64,000 bases of DNA from CAWEWH01 sp963812775 (GTDB lineage: Bacteria > Pseudomonadota > Alphaproteobacteria > Rhizobiales > Beijerinckiaceae), in the NCBI GenBank assembly GCA_963812775.1, contig CAWEWH010000007.1, positions 62,001-126,000 on the forward strand, written 5' to 3'. The notes under the pieces were generated by a model. It saw only the letters and a program-made list of their open reading frames with translations. It did no database searches and was not told the origin of the DNA. Numbering within the stretch: the stretch's first letter is position 1; each line of letters begins with the position of its first letter. Positions 1 through 8,379 of the stretch are shown in pieces. The position numbers were made by a program, and so were the translations under genes.

Positions 1-121
1 CGCCACCCGGGAAGGCGAGCTTTGCGGCAGCCATGAGCGCGGTGGCGCCGGCCGAGGTCTTCAAGAAGCCGCGCCGCGAGACCCGATCAAAGCCTGTGCC
101 GCTTTTGCTGTTCATCGCCAT
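1..121 (-). CDS. nrtA: NrtA-like nitrate ABC transporter substrate-binding protein, N-terminal fragment
   Basis: Only the first 40 codons lie in the window; the gene continues past base 1. The peptide starts MAMNSKSG and contains a twin-arginine export motif (SRRGFLK) followed by an Ala-rich hydrophobic stretch. This is typical of Tat-exported NrtA/CmpA-type nitrate-binding proteins. The start at 121 is set by a purine-rich ribosome site (GAGGGGAAG) just upstream. It lies downstream of nasT and nasS on the same strand, and its leader holds a NasT-type attenuator. The product name rests mainly on this context plus the Tat signal, because the binding domain itself is outside the window; another periplasmic binding protein is possible. 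Confidence 0.6.
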   Translation of the reverse strand, partial: MAMNSKSGTGFDRVSRRGFLKTSAGATALMAAAKLAFPGG

Positions 122-156
122 CCGTCTTCCCCTCGCTTTGCGCGTTTCGCAGAAAC

Positions 157-202
157 AAAAACCGCCGACCATGACCCGGCCTCGGCCAAGTCGTGTCAGC
201 GG
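157..202 (-). terminator. Leader terminator upstream of nrtA, overlapping the second ANTAR hairpin
   Basis: In the minus-strand transcript CCGCUGAC (202-195) can pair with GUCGGCGG (169-162), one U-G pair included, immediately followed by U5 (161-157). A shorter internal hairpin (GCCGA with UCGGC) can form within it. The 5' arm uses the 3' half of the second hexaloop hairpin (197-210), so the two structures exclude each other. This is the expected layout of a NasT-controlled antiterminator about 40 bases before the nrtA start. Confidence 0.72.
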
Positions 203-227
203 CGCTGCTGCGTGCCCGTCATTGGGC
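195..227 (-). promoter_or_regulatory. ANTAR-target RNA: two tandem hexaloop hairpins (NasT antitermination site)
   Basis: On the minus strand, hairpin 1 is GCCC-AAUGAC-GGGC (227-214) and hairpin 2 is CAGC-AGCGCC-GCUG (210-197), separated by three bases. Both loops have six bases with A at position 1 and G at position 4, the signature known for ANTAR-protein binding RNAs. Hairpin 2 overlaps the 5' arm of a U-tract terminator. With nasT and nasS directly upstream, the inference is that NasT released from NasS stabilises these hairpins and allows transcription into nrtA when nitrate is present. Confidence 0.75.
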
Positions 228-259
228 TGCGACCACCAAGCCGGTCGCGGGAGACCAGT

Positions 260-276
260 TACAATTCACGTGCCAA
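260..276 (-). promoter_or_regulatory. Probable sigma-54 (-24/-12) promoter for the nrtA leader
   Basis: The minus strand reads TTGGCACGTGAATTGTA, matching the RpoN consensus TGGCACG-N4-TTGCW except that the -12 element is GT rather than GC. The GG and GT doublets are separated by ten bases, the required spacing. The predicted transcript starts near 250, placing both hexaloop hairpins and the terminator in the leader. Sigma-54/NtrC control of nitrate assimilation genes is well known. No convincing NtrC dyad was found in the roughly 150 bases upstream. Confidence 0.6.
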
Positions 277-436
277 CCCAGATACCTGGAGATTCAATAG
301 CAATTGCAAAGACTTATCGTCTTGAACGCGAATCGGCCGACAGCCCCAAGAATGTTGCAATGCACAAATATTGAATCTGGATGCCTATAAAGAAGCCACA
401 AAGCAGCCTGCCGAAAATACAGGCACGCCCGATACA

Positions 437-1520
437 TCAGGCGTTCTGAGGTGATGGCGGCGGCGCCTCGGCGATGATCGTCGGCGCAACGGCCGCATCG
501 AACAGATCGGTGCGATAGATCGAGCGGGCGGCGGCAAGCCGCTCCCCACCGGGCTCGATCTGATGCGCAAGCGCCATTTGCTCGAGGAGGAAGTCGGCGT
601 GCATCGACGCGGGCCGTGCGGCAGCCGGATCGAGTCCGCATGTAGTCGGCGGCGCGCACGTCGCGTCCATTGGTGCCGAGCGGCAAGTGGCCTTCGAGGA
701 TTTGCTCGATCAGGGCTGCTGACACGCCGAGCATATCGGCGTGGGCGAGGTGGTGCGCAAGCAGAGGTCGATTGGCCGCCTCGCTGCACCATTGCGCCGC
801 CCGCAGCAGCGACCTCACCAGCGGTGCGATGAACGGTGCGCCGGCCGTCTCGGCCCGCACCGCCAAGACCTTTTCCGGACAATGCGCGACGATCTGCGTC
901 CCAAGATGCAGGATTGCCGCGCCGCCGCCGGCCACCGTCAAGGCGTTCCACGGCGCCCCGACGCAGAAGCCGTCGATATGGCCGTTCTCCAAACTCTTGC
1001 CCATCAAAGGCGGCGGAATGACCACGAGGCGCAGGTCCTCGTCCGGATCGAGGTCGCCCCAGCGCATCCAGATGCGCAGCTGGTAATTATGCATCGAGAA
1101 TGGGAACGTCTTGGCGAAGGTGAGGGGCGGCTCGGCGCGGCTTCTTCGCTCCGCGACCAGCCTGCGCAAAGCCTGCGCCGAGGTCGCCGGATCGGTGATG
1201 TCGCCATCCGCGGCTCGCGCCAGCTCGTCATAGAGCCGCCGCGACACGGTAATAGCGTTGCCGTTGAGATTGAGCGCGGCGGGGATGACGAGCGGCACCC
1301 TGACGTGGCCAAGCCCCAGCGTCGAGGCGATGGCGGCGGGCGCCAGCATGTGGGCGGCGTCGAACAGGCCGACATTGAGCTTGTCGCGGATATTTGCCCA
1401 TGAGACTTCGCGTACGAGATCGAGCGTCAACCCTTCAGCCGCCGCGAAGCCCTCGTCGCGCGCTGCCACCAGGAGCGCCGTGTCCACGAGGGGAATGAAG
1501 CCGATGCGCACCGTCGTCAT
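437..1520 (-). pseudogene. nasS: Nitrate-responsive regulator NasS, frameshifted near the C-terminus
   Basis: NasS is a cytoplasmic NrtA-like nitrate sensor that holds the antiterminator NasT until nitrate binds. The N-terminal ~295 residues (starting MTTVRIGFIPLVDTALL) read cleanly as a NrtA/CmpA-type binding fold without a signal peptide, with conserved stretches such as VSWANIRDKLNVG and GFCVGAPWN. Around 631-640 the frame changes: the expected continuation (LDPAAARPASMHADFLLEQM) lies in another frame and ends at 437, giving about 361 residues. Unrepaired, the frame runs into unrelated sequence to 294. One extra base explains it. The start overlaps the nasT stop by four bases (ATGA). It could be a sequencing error; if real, the C-terminal lobe is lost and nitrate sensing may fail. 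Confidence 0.75.
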
Positions 1521-2101
1521 TTCAGCATCTCCGCCGCGGTGATCACCGACTGCGCCACGTCCACGATCTTGCGGCTCTCGTTCATGGCCGTCTTGCGCAG
1601 CAGCGTGTAGGCCTCATCCTCGGAGATGCCCTTAAGGCGCATGAGCAAGGTCTTAGCCTTGTCGATGGTGCGGCGATCTTCGAGCTTCGATTTCGTGGCT
1701 TCCAGCTCGTCGCGCAGCTTGGCGAAAGCGCGAAACCTGACGATGCTCGTCTCCAGCACCGGCTTGACGCGCTCCTTCTTCAAGCCGTCCACCACGTAGG
1801 CCGAGACGCCGGCCTCGATGGCGGCCTCGATCATCGTCGTGTCCGACTGGTCGACGAACATGGCGACCGGCCGTTGCACGACGCGGCTCACCTGGAACAT
1901 CTGCTCGAGCACATCGCGGCTCGGATTCTCTAGGCCGATGACAATGACGTCCGGCTCGTGCGTAGCGAGCTTCGCAAGGAGTTGCGAGGTATCGGCAATG
2001 TGGACGATATGGACGTATCCGGCCTCGCGCAGCCCGTCCTCGACGATGGCGGCCCGGACGCGGCTCTCGTCCACGATGGCGATTTTGTCGGGGCGCTCCA
2101 T
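1517..2101 (-). CDS. nasT: ANTAR-domain response regulator, nitrate antiterminator NasT
   Basis: About 194 residues from the internal ATG at 2101 (MERPDKIAIVDESRV), which fits the family length and N-terminus; an in-frame ATG at 2170 would add 23 non-family residues and lacks a ribosome site. Residues 1-125 form a receiver fold and the C-terminal ~60 residues an ANTAR RNA-binding domain (RRTIDKAKTLLM...DEAYTLLRKTAM), with the characteristic AYxLLRxxAM segment. The usual phosphoacceptor region reads VIVIGLENPSRD, with Gly where receivers have Asp, so control by phosphorylation looks unlikely. This agrees with control by NasS binding. It is translationally coupled to nasS and its likely target is the hexaloop leader before nrtA. 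Confidence 0.88.
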   Translation of the reverse strand: MERPDKIAIVDESRVRAAIVEDGLREAGYVHIVHIADTSQLLAKLATHEPDVIVIGLENPSRDVLEQMFQVSRVVQRPVAMFVDQSDTTMIEAAIEAGVSAYVVDGLKKERVKPVLETSIVRFRAFAKLRDELEATKSKLEDRRTIDKAKTLLMRLKGISEDEAYTLLRKTAMNESRKIVDVAQSVITAAEMLK

Positions 2102-2254
2102 CAAACCGCCAGGCACCTGCTCAATCGCGAGCAAGGGCCCGCCGACGTGAACAACCAAGTTTCGTGCCATCCGCTTCGCGGGCGCTGGGGCATCGGCTGG
2201 GGCCGTTGGCCCACACCCTGGCCGGGCCCGCCCTCGGCGGGTCCGCCTTGGCGG

Positions 2255-3442
2255 CTAGATCGCGCCGTTCTCGGCCAACGCGTCCAGGTCAGCGCTGGTG
2301 TAGCCGAGGAGCCCGGTCAACACCTCACGCGTATGCTCCCCGAGCGTCGGCGGGGCGCGATAGCCGTCAAGGGGGGTGTCGCTCAGATGGACGGCGCTGC
2401 CGATCGCCCTGACGGTGCCGGCGCTCGCGTGCCCCATCTCGACCACCATGCCGCGCGCCTTGAGCACATCGCTGTCGCACACTTCGGCGACGGTTCGGAT
2501 CGCCCCGCAGGGCACGCCGGCCTTGTCGAGACGGGCGAGCCAGTCGTCACGCGTGCGTTGCCGAACTACCGTCCTGACCAGCGGCACGAGCGTGTCGCGG
2601 TTGCGCACGCGATCGGCGGCGCCGGCAAAACGTGGGTCGGCCGCCAAGTCTACCGCCTCCGCCGCCTTGCAGAAGCGGCGCCACAGGTCGTCGTTGGCGA
2701 CGCCGAGATTGATCCAGCCGTCGGACGCCTCGAAGGTCTCGTAAGGCACGATGGTGGGATGCTCGTTGCCGCGCCGTCGCGGCGCGTTGCCGGTCGCGAA
2801 ATAGATGCCGGCGTTGAATGTGAGCAGCGCCGCCACCGCCTCGTACATCGAGACGTGCACCTTCTGACCGCGCCCCGTGGACTTGGCCGCATAGAGGGCG
2901 GCGAGGATGCCCTGCACCGCCGTCGAGCCGGACACGAGATCGGCGATCGAGGTGCCGACCTTGAAGGGCGGTCCGTCGGCGGGGCCGGTCAGGTCCATGA
3001 GGCCCGCCTCGCCCTGTACGATCACGTCATAGCCGGGCCGGTCCCGCTGCGGCCCGCTGTCGCCGAAGCCCGAGATCGAGCAGTAGATCATCGCCGGACG
3101 GCGGGCGCTGACCGCCTCATAGCCGAAGCCGAGGCGGTCCATGGCGCCAGGCCGGAAATTCTCCACCAGCACGTCCGACTTCTCGACGAGCCGCCACAGC
3201 ACCTCCTTGCCGCGCTCACCCTTCATGTCGAGCGTGATGCTTTTCTTGTTGCGGTTGATCGACAGGAAATAGGCCGCCTGGTCGCCCTGGTAGGGCGGCG
3301 CGAAGGCCCGCGTGTCGTCGCCTTCGCCTGGCCGCTCCACCTTGATCACCTCGGCGCCGAGGTCGCCCAGCAGCATGGTGCAATACGGCCCCGACAGCAC
3401 CCGCGTGAGATCGAGCACCCGTAGGCCTTCGAGAGGTCGCAT
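2255..3442 (-). CDS. Class III CoA-transferase (CaiB/BaiF family)
   Basis: A 395-residue protein matching the usual length of family III CoA-transferases such as formyl-CoA:oxalate and carnitine CoA-transferases, which exchange CoA between acyl-CoA and free acids. Visible motifs are the N-terminal PLEGLRVLDLTRVLSGP and GDLGAEVIKVE, VENFRPGAMDRLG, and the segment SGFGDSGP...GYDVIVQGEAGLM, whose Asp is the conserved catalytic residue (about 169). The ATG at 3442 has a good ribosome site (CAGGAG, eight bases upstream). The malonyl-CoA decarboxylase gene lies just upstream on the same strand, so a role in short-chain dicarboxylate (malonate) metabolism is possible. Substrate cannot be read from sequence. 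Confidence 0.88.
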   Translation of the reverse strand: MRPLEGLRVLDLTRVLSGPYCTMLLGDLGAEVIKVERPGEGDDTRAFAPPYQGDQAAYFLSINRNKKSITLDMKGERGKEVLWRLVEKSDVLVENFRPGAMDRLGFGYEAVSARRPAMIYCSISGFGDSGPQRDRPGYDVIVQGEAGLMDLTGPADGPPFKVGTSIADLVSGSTAVQGILAALYAAKSTGRGQKVHVSMYEAVAALLTFNAGIYFATGNAPRRRGNEHPTIVPYETFEASDGWINLGVANDDLWRRFCKAAEAVDLAADPRFAGAADRVRNRDTLVPLVRTVVRQRTRDDWLARLDKAGVPCGAIRTVAEVCDSDVLKARGMVVEMGHASAGTVRAIGSAVHLSDTPLDGYRAPPTLGEHTREVLTGLLGYTSADLDALAENGAI

Positions 3443-3548
3443 GGCTCACTCCTGACGCGAGCGCGGCGGCCGGCTCGGTTGGTTCAGACCGGCGCGAGGC
3501 CGGTTGCGGTCGGTGCCTCAATATCGCCCATGGGACGGTCGTCAAGCG

Positions 3549-4946
3549 TCACGATGCCGGCTCGAGATCCCTGACGACGCCGGCGCGCAGCATCTTGCGG
3601 ATGGTGCTCGAGGCCGCCACCACTCCCTTTTCGGCGAAGGCCTCGTGGTTCTTCTCGATGTCGTCGAGGGCATAGAGGTAGTTGACCATGAGGCCGTGCG
3701 ACTGCTGCAGGCCCTTGGCCGACATATCGCCCAGGAAATTCAGCCGCTCAAGCCGCGCCCCGTTGCCAAGGTGAAAGCGCGCCACCGGGTCAACCGGGCG
3801 TCCCGCCGACGTCTTGGCCTGCAGGAAATAGTAGGCGGCCGCCGGGATGAGCGCTCTCCTGACCGTTTCGGCCTTTGCGTGATCGAGATGCCAGCCCGGC
3901 TCGTCGAGGCCGCTGAGGCCCGTTCTCGCCGCGTCGTCGAGACAGGCCGACTTTTCCGCCTTGCGCTCGCGCGTGAGCCAGGAGGTAAAGCCGGGAACCG
4001 GCGACAGCGTCACGAAGGTTTTGAGGTTCGGCAGCTCCCGCTTCAAGTCCTCCACCACCTGCTTGATGAGGAAGTTGCCGAAGGTGACGCCGCCGAGCCC
4101 GCGCTGCGTGTTGGAGATGGAGTAGAACACCGCTGTCGTCGTATCGCGTGCTGTGATCGGCTGGCGCTTCACGTCAAGCAGCGGCGCGATGGCGTCGGGA
4201 ATCTCGCTCGTCAGCGCCACTTCCACGAAGATCAGCGGCTCGTCGGCGAGCTGCGGATGGAAGAAGCCGAAGCAGCGCCGGTCCGGCGGCTCGAGGCGAT
4301 TGCGCAGATCGTCCCAATCGCGGATCTCGTGCACGGCCTCGTAGCGGATGATCTTTTCCAGGATGTTGGCAGGTGTCGTCCAATCGATATGCCGCAGCAC
4401 GAGGAAGCCTCGGTTGAACCAGGACGAGAACAGATGCGCGAAGTCGCGGTCGACCGGCTTCAGGTCTGGGCGCGACGGCAGGTGGTCGAGCACCTCCTCG
4501 CGCATGCGCACCAGCGCCGCCGTGCCGCCCGGCGCAAGGTTGAGCCGCCGCATCAGCTCCTGGCGCGGCGCCTCGGAGGCTGCGTGCAACTCCTGGATCG
4601 TCGTGGCGCCGGGATTCTGCTTGAACATTTCCACGGCGCGATCGACCTCCTCCGCATCGGGGCCGAATCGGTCGGCGAGCGCGGTGAGGAACGACAACCG
4701 CGCCGCCAACGGGGCGGTAGCGTAGTTGTCGACGACGGTGCGCGCCAATGCCACTCCGGACGCTTCACCGCGCCGCGACAACAGGAGCTCGCTCAGCTCG
4801 ACAAGGTCGCCATGCACCGGCAGCCGGGCGAGGCCGATGAGGGCGCGGCCGCGATCCGAAAGGGTCGCCAAAAGGTCGTTCAGGAAGGAGGTGGCCACCG
4901 AATGCTCCATCAGGGCATTCGTTTTGTACCGCCAAAGGCTGGCCAT
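3549..4946 (-). CDS. Malonyl-CoA decarboxylase
   Basis: Converts malonyl-CoA to acetyl-CoA and CO2. The ~465-residue protein has the N-terminal helical domain (SFLNDLLATLSDRGR) and the C-terminal acyltransferase-like catalytic domain. The conserved Ser lies in TLSPVPGFTSWL and the catalytic His in ARFHLGNGARLERLNF, as in the MCD family. Further family segments are FFHPQLADEPLIFVEVAL and YSISNTQRGLGG. The start is uncertain: TTG 4952, ATG 4946 and ATG 4910 are all in frame and none has a strong ribosome site; 4910 lies closest to the usual family N-terminus. It is followed 107 bases later by a CoA-transferase gene on the same strand, suggesting a small malonate/malonyl-CoA unit. Confidence 0.93.
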   Translation of the reverse strand: MASLWRYKTNALMEHSVATSFLNDLLATLSDRGRALIGLARLPVHGDLVELSELLLSRRGEASGVALARTVVDNYATAPLAARLSFLTALADRFGPDAEEVDRAVEMFKQNPGATTIQELHAASEAPRQELMRRLNLAPGGTAALVRMREEVLDHLPSRPDLKPVDRDFAHLFSSWFNRGFLVLRHIDWTTPANILEKIIRYEAVHEIRDWDDLRNRLEPPDRRCFGFFHPQLADEPLIFVEVALTSEIPDAIAPLLDVKRQPITARDTTTAVFYSISNTQRGLGGVTFGNFLIKQVVEDLKRELPNLKTFVTLSPVPGFTSWLTRERKAEKSACLDDAARTGLSGLDEPGWHLDHAKAETVRRALIPAAAYYFLQAKTSAGRPVDPVARFHLGNGARLERLNFLGDMSAKGLQQSHGLMVNYLYALDDIEKNHEAFAEKGVVAASSTIRKMLRAGVVRDLEPAS

Positions 4947-5023
4947 TTCCAATGTGGCGAATGGGTACGGGCCCGATCTTGCGCAAAAAATGAACCCGGA
5001 CTGCCGCGTTAACGTTGAGGAAG

Positions 5024-6541
5024 ATGTCCGCTGCCCTCGGGAACGTCATGTCCACCCTGGAGAACAGGTCTGCCCCCTTCGTCACCCGCCGCGAAAGCCC
5101 CCCGCCGCCTGGGATTTTCGAGCCGGGGCGCAATTGCTGGCGCGTCGAGCAGGCGCGCCGGGCCGCCGTCCTCGTCGATGGTGGACCGTTCTTTGCCGCC
5201 TTGGATGCGGCGCTGCGGCAGGCGAAACGCTCGATTTTCATCGTTGGCTGGGATTTCGACGGCCGCATCTTCTTGAGGCCCGACGCCCCGGAGGAAGAAC
5301 GAATCGCCCTTGGCCCGTTGCTGCGAAAGCTGGTCGAGGAAAACCCGGCGCTCGAAGTGCGCGTCCTGGTCTGGAGCATCGCCGTCATTCATGCTCCGGG
5401 CGCCCCGCTGCCGTTGCTTCTAGGCGCTGATTGGGAGAAGCATCCGCGCATCAACCTTCGTCTCGACACGTTTCATCCCGTCTATGCCGCCCATCACCAG
5501 AAGATCATCACCATCGACGATGCGGTGGCCTTCGCGGGCGGCATGGATCTCACCGTCGACCGCTGGGACACACCTCGGCACGATCCAGACGAGCCGCTGC
5601 GGCGCGATCCGGACGGCAAGGCCTTCCCGCCGGTGCACGACATCCAGATGGTTGTCGATGGCGAAGCGGCCTGCGCGCTCGCCAATCTGGCGCGCCGGCG
5701 CTGGTGCTTGGCGACGGGGGCGTTGCTGCCGCGCGCCAAACCCGAGGGCGATCCCTGGCCTCGCCTGGTCGACCCAGAAATGACCGATGTGCCGGTGGCC
5801 ATTGCGCGCACCGTGCCGCGCTGGGGTGATCAGCCCGCGGTGCACGAGGCTGCCGCTTTGACGTTGGACGTGCTGCGCCAGGCCCGGCATGCGGTTTATA
5901 TCGAGGCGCAGTACATGACCTCGCGCAAGATCGGCCGCGTGCTCGAGAAGCTGCTCGCCCGCCCGCAGGGCCCCGAGATCGTCATCCTCATGGCAGGCGC
6001 CTCGCACGGATTCCTCGAGCGCGTCGTCATGGGGCGCAACCGCGACTGGCTCCTTGCCCGGCTCAAGAAACGGGACCGCCACAATCGTCTGCGCGCCTAC
6101 TATCCCGTGGTGCCGCGCGGCGCCGAGGAATGCCAGGTGCTCGTCCACTCCAAGCTCATCATAGTCGACGATCGGTATCTCCGCGTCGGATCGTCGAATC
6201 TCAACAACCGGTCCATCGGTCTCGACACCGAGTGCGACCTCGCTGTCGAGGCCAACGACGAGCCGACGGCGCGGGCCATCGCGGCCTTGCGCGAGCGGCT
6301 GCTTGGCGAGCATCTCGGCGTGCCGGCGGAAGAGGTGAGCGGAACGATCGGCTCCGGGGGCTCGCTCATCGCCGCCATCGAGCGCCTCAACACGCGGCCC
6401 CGCGGCCTGCGCAGCTTCGATGCCTTGCGAAAGAATGTCCGCCGGCCGTTATTCTTGACCTGGCTGCTCGATCCCAAGCGGCCTTTCGAGTCCTTTTGGT
6501 TCGCCCGGAATCGCCGCAGCGGCTCACGCAGCCGAGCCTGA
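5024..6541 (+). CDS. Phospholipase D-like / cardiolipin synthase-type protein (ClsB-like)
   Basis: A 505-residue PLD-superfamily protein with two HKD motifs: HHQKIITIDD (about residues 161-170) and VHSKLIIVDDRYLRVGSSNLNNRS (about 373-395). Two HKD half-sites are typical of phosphatidyl transferases such as cardiolipin synthase. No obvious N-terminal membrane helix is seen, unlike ClsA. The ATG at 5024 follows GAGGAAG; a TTG at 5015 and an ATG at 5048 are alternatives. The convergent neighbours encode YbhN-like and YbhP-like proteins, matching the E. coli ybhP-clsB-ybhN association, so membrane phospholipid synthesis or remodelling is the best guess. Its 3' end overlaps the convergent YbhN-like gene by 18 bases. 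Confidence 0.85.
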   Translation: MSAALGNVMSTLENRSAPFVTRRESPPPPGIFEPGRNCWRVEQARRAAVLVDGGPFFAALDAALRQAKRSIFIVGWDFDGRIFLRPDAPEEERIALGPLLRKLVEENPALEVRVLVWSIAVIHAPGAPLPLLLGADWEKHPRINLRLDTFHPVYAAHHQKIITIDDAVAFAGGMDLTVDRWDTPRHDPDEPLRRDPDGKAFPPVHDIQMVVDGEAACALANLARRRWCLATGALLPRAKPEGDPWPRLVDPEMTDVPVAIARTVPRWGDQPAVHEAAALTLDVLRQARHAVYIEAQYMTSRKIGRVLEKLLARPQGPEIVILMAGASHGFLERVVMGRNRDWLLARLKKRDRHNRLRAYYPVVPRGAEECQVLVHSKLIIVDDRYLRVGSSNLNNRSIGLDTECDLAVEANDEPTARAIAALRERLLGEHLGVPAEEVSGTIGSGGSLIAAIERLNTRPRGLRSFDALRKNVRRPLFLTWLLDPKRPFESFWFARNRRSGSRSRA

Positions 6542-7501
6542 TGCGGTGTGCTGCCGAATGTCCTCAGCAGGGGTTGTGCCTCCGCCGTGCTTGCGCAGCA
6601 CGACTTCGCTGATCGCAAGCAGCGACGCGCCGATCGGCAAGGGCACGAAGAAATAGATGCAGCGGAAGGCAATTAGGGCGCCGATGAGCTGCCTGTCGGG
6701 GATGAGGAAGGCGAGCACGCTCTCGATGACGCCGAGGCCGCCCGGCACGTGGCTGATGATCGCCGTCACGTTGGCGATCACGTAGGCCGACGCCACGGCG
6801 AGGAACGGCAAGTCCGCGACGGCCTTGAGGGCATTGTAGAGACACGCCGCCACGCAGGCGAAATTGGCTGACCCGATGACGACTTGCGCGAGCGCCAAGC
6901 GAAGCGGCGGCGTCTCGAGCGTCCAGCCGCGGAACCGCAGCGTCCGGCGCGCAAAGAGCGCGAGCCCGACATAGCCGACCGGCAGCGCAAGGCAGGCCAT
7001 GCCAAGCGCCATGGCGGCTTCCCGGTCGAGCCCCGTCACGCGCATCGCAAGGTCGGTGCGCAACAGCAGCGCCGCGGCCCCCAGCGTCGCCAAGCCGAGC
7101 CCGACGGTCAGCCCGCAGAACAGGATCACCTTGGCGACCTCGCCGGCGGTGAGTCCCCAGCGCGAATAGAAGCGATAGCGGATGGCGCCGCTGCTCAACG
7201 CCGCGAGCCCGATATTGTGGCCGAGCGAAAGGCTGGTAAAGGAGGCAAGCGCCACCTTGGGATAGGGGAGGGGCTTGCCGACATAGCGCAGCGCCAGCGC
7301 GTCGAAGCCCGTAAGGCATAGATAGCTTGCGGCCGCGAAGGCGCCAGCGAGCGCGAGCCGCGTCGCCGGGATGGCCCTCACCGACGCCACGACCTCCTCG
7401 AAGCTGTAGCGGCTCAAGGTCCGGTAAAGCAGCAGGCCCGCCACGATCAGGGCCGCGGCGGCGACCCATGGCATCACGCGTCTTGAAATGTCGTCCTCCA
7501 C
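6524..7501 (-). CDS. YbhN/UPF0104-type integral membrane protein (lysylphosphatidylglycerol synthetase TM-like)
   Basis: A 325-residue, strongly hydrophobic protein with about eight predicted membrane helices, for example WVAAAALIVAGLLLY near the N-terminus and FALPVGYVGLALFA-type segments in the middle. Family markers include SLGHNIGLAALSSGAIRYRFY and IISHVPGGLGVIESV, typical of the flippase-like transmembrane family (COG0392). The start is GTG at 7501, directly abutting the TGA of the upstream YbhP-like gene, which implies translational coupling. With the adjacent PLD-like gene it resembles the E. coli ybhP-clsB-ybhN set. The exact role, perhaps lipid flipping, is not established for this family member. 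Confidence 0.85.
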   Translation of the reverse strand: MEDDISRRVMPWVAAAALIVAGLLLYRTLSRYSFEEVVASVRAIPATRLALAGAFAAASYLCLTGFDALALRYVGKPLPYPKVALASFTSLSLGHNIGLAALSSGAIRYRFYSRWGLTAGEVAKVILFCGLTVGLGLATLGAAALLLRTDLAMRVTGLDREAAMALGMACLALPVGYVGLALFARRTLRFRGWTLETPPLRLALAQVVIGSANFACVAACLYNALKAVADLPFLAVASAYVIANVTAIISHVPGGLGVIESVLAFLIPDRQLIGALIAFRCIYFFVPLPIGASLLAISEVVLRKHGGGTTPAEDIRQHTASGSAA

Positions 7502-8287
7502 TCAGGCCGAGGCATGCGCCAAGCGGTGGCCGGCGCGGGCCGGCCGGGCCATCGGAGGAAGAACGCGGAACTCGACGAGAAGTGGCAGGTGATCGGACGC
7601 AACACGGGCATCGCCGATCCGCAGCGTCTCGGCCCGCTCGATTTCGATCGAATGGCTGACGAAGACATGATCGATGCGCAACACCGGCATGCGCGCCGGA
7701 TAGGTGGCCCGTGGGACGGCGCCGCGCACGGCGCGCTGCGCGTCGGTCATGCGCATGGCAAGCCGGTGATAGGCGCGTGAGCGCGGCACGGCGTTGAAGT
7801 CGCCCACCAGGATCACCGGATCGCGGCATTGCGGATGGCTGAGCCAATGTGGACCGAGCAGCGTGTCCACCTGCGTCAGCCGTTCGCGCCTGAGCAGGCC
7901 GAGATGCGTGTTGATGATCTGCACCTCGACACCGCCGATATGCGTGCACACCCACAGCGCCCCGCGCCGCTCGAGACGCGGCAGGCGTTTCAAGCCTGGG
8001 AGCCGCTCGGCGCGCATGAGGCGCGACGGCCGCGTCGTTAGGATGGCGTCGCCGTAGAGCTCCTGCCTCACCTGCAGCACCGGGTGGAAGTGCATCTTCA
8101 TGTCGAGGATGCGGGCAATCTCCGCCACCTGGTCGATGCCGCCGGTGCGGCGGCGCCCCACGTCGAGCTCCTGCAAGGCGACGATGTCGGGCTGGCACGA
8201 GGCGATGACGTCGGCGATGCGCTGCGTCGACAGACGGCCATCGGTGCCCAGGCAACGATGCACGTTATAGGTGAGAATGCGCGGCAT
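7502..8287 (-). CDS. Endonuclease/exonuclease/phosphatase family protein (YbhP-like)
   Basis: A 261-residue protein of the EEP metal-dependent hydrolase superfamily. Motifs in order are RILTYNVHRC (N-terminal Asn), DIVALQELD (metal-binding Glu), INTHLGL, VGDFNAVP, IDHVFVSHSI and the C-terminal ASDHLPLLVEF with the catalytic Asp-His pair. The ATG at 8287 has GAGG upstream and begins right at the conserved fold; an in-frame start at 8356 would add 23 basic residues. It sits first in a coupled pair with the YbhN-like gene. Substrate (nucleic acid or phospholipid/phosphoester) cannot be decided; the neighbouring lipid genes favour a phospholipid-related role. Confidence 0.87.
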   Translation of the reverse strand: MPRILTYNVHRCLGTDGRLSTQRIADVIASCQPDIVALQELDVGRRRTGGIDQVAEIARILDMKMHFHPVLQVRQELYGDAILTTRPSRLMRAERLPGLKRLPRLERRGALWVCTHIGGVEVQIINTHLGLLRRERLTQVDTLLGPHWLSHPQCRDPVILVGDFNAVPRSRAYHRLAMRMTDAQRAVRGAVPRATYPARMPVLRIDHVFVSHSIEIERAETLRIGDARVASDHLPLLVEFRVLPPMARPARAGHRLAHASA

Positions 8288-8379
8288 CGCGAACCTCGAT
8301 TTCGCGTTCTGCCACGCCCGGCGCGCGATCCCGAAGAGCCGCGAGACTCTTTGCAAAGATCAAGCGCCAGTCTTTAGGA

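Noticed and set aside
33..374. 113-codon plus-strand frame in the nrtA leader
   Set aside because: It lies across the minus-strand Tat signal, attenuator and promoter and has no protein features.
301..436. Possible NtrC binding dyad around TTGCAATGCAC upstream of the sigma-54 promoter
   Set aside because: Only a half-site resembles the GCAC...GTGC consensus; no second half at correct spacing was found.
1958..3424. 488-residue plus-strand frame opposite the CoA-transferase
   Set aside because: Antisense shadow; the minus-strand CoA-transferase motifs and ribosome site are clear.
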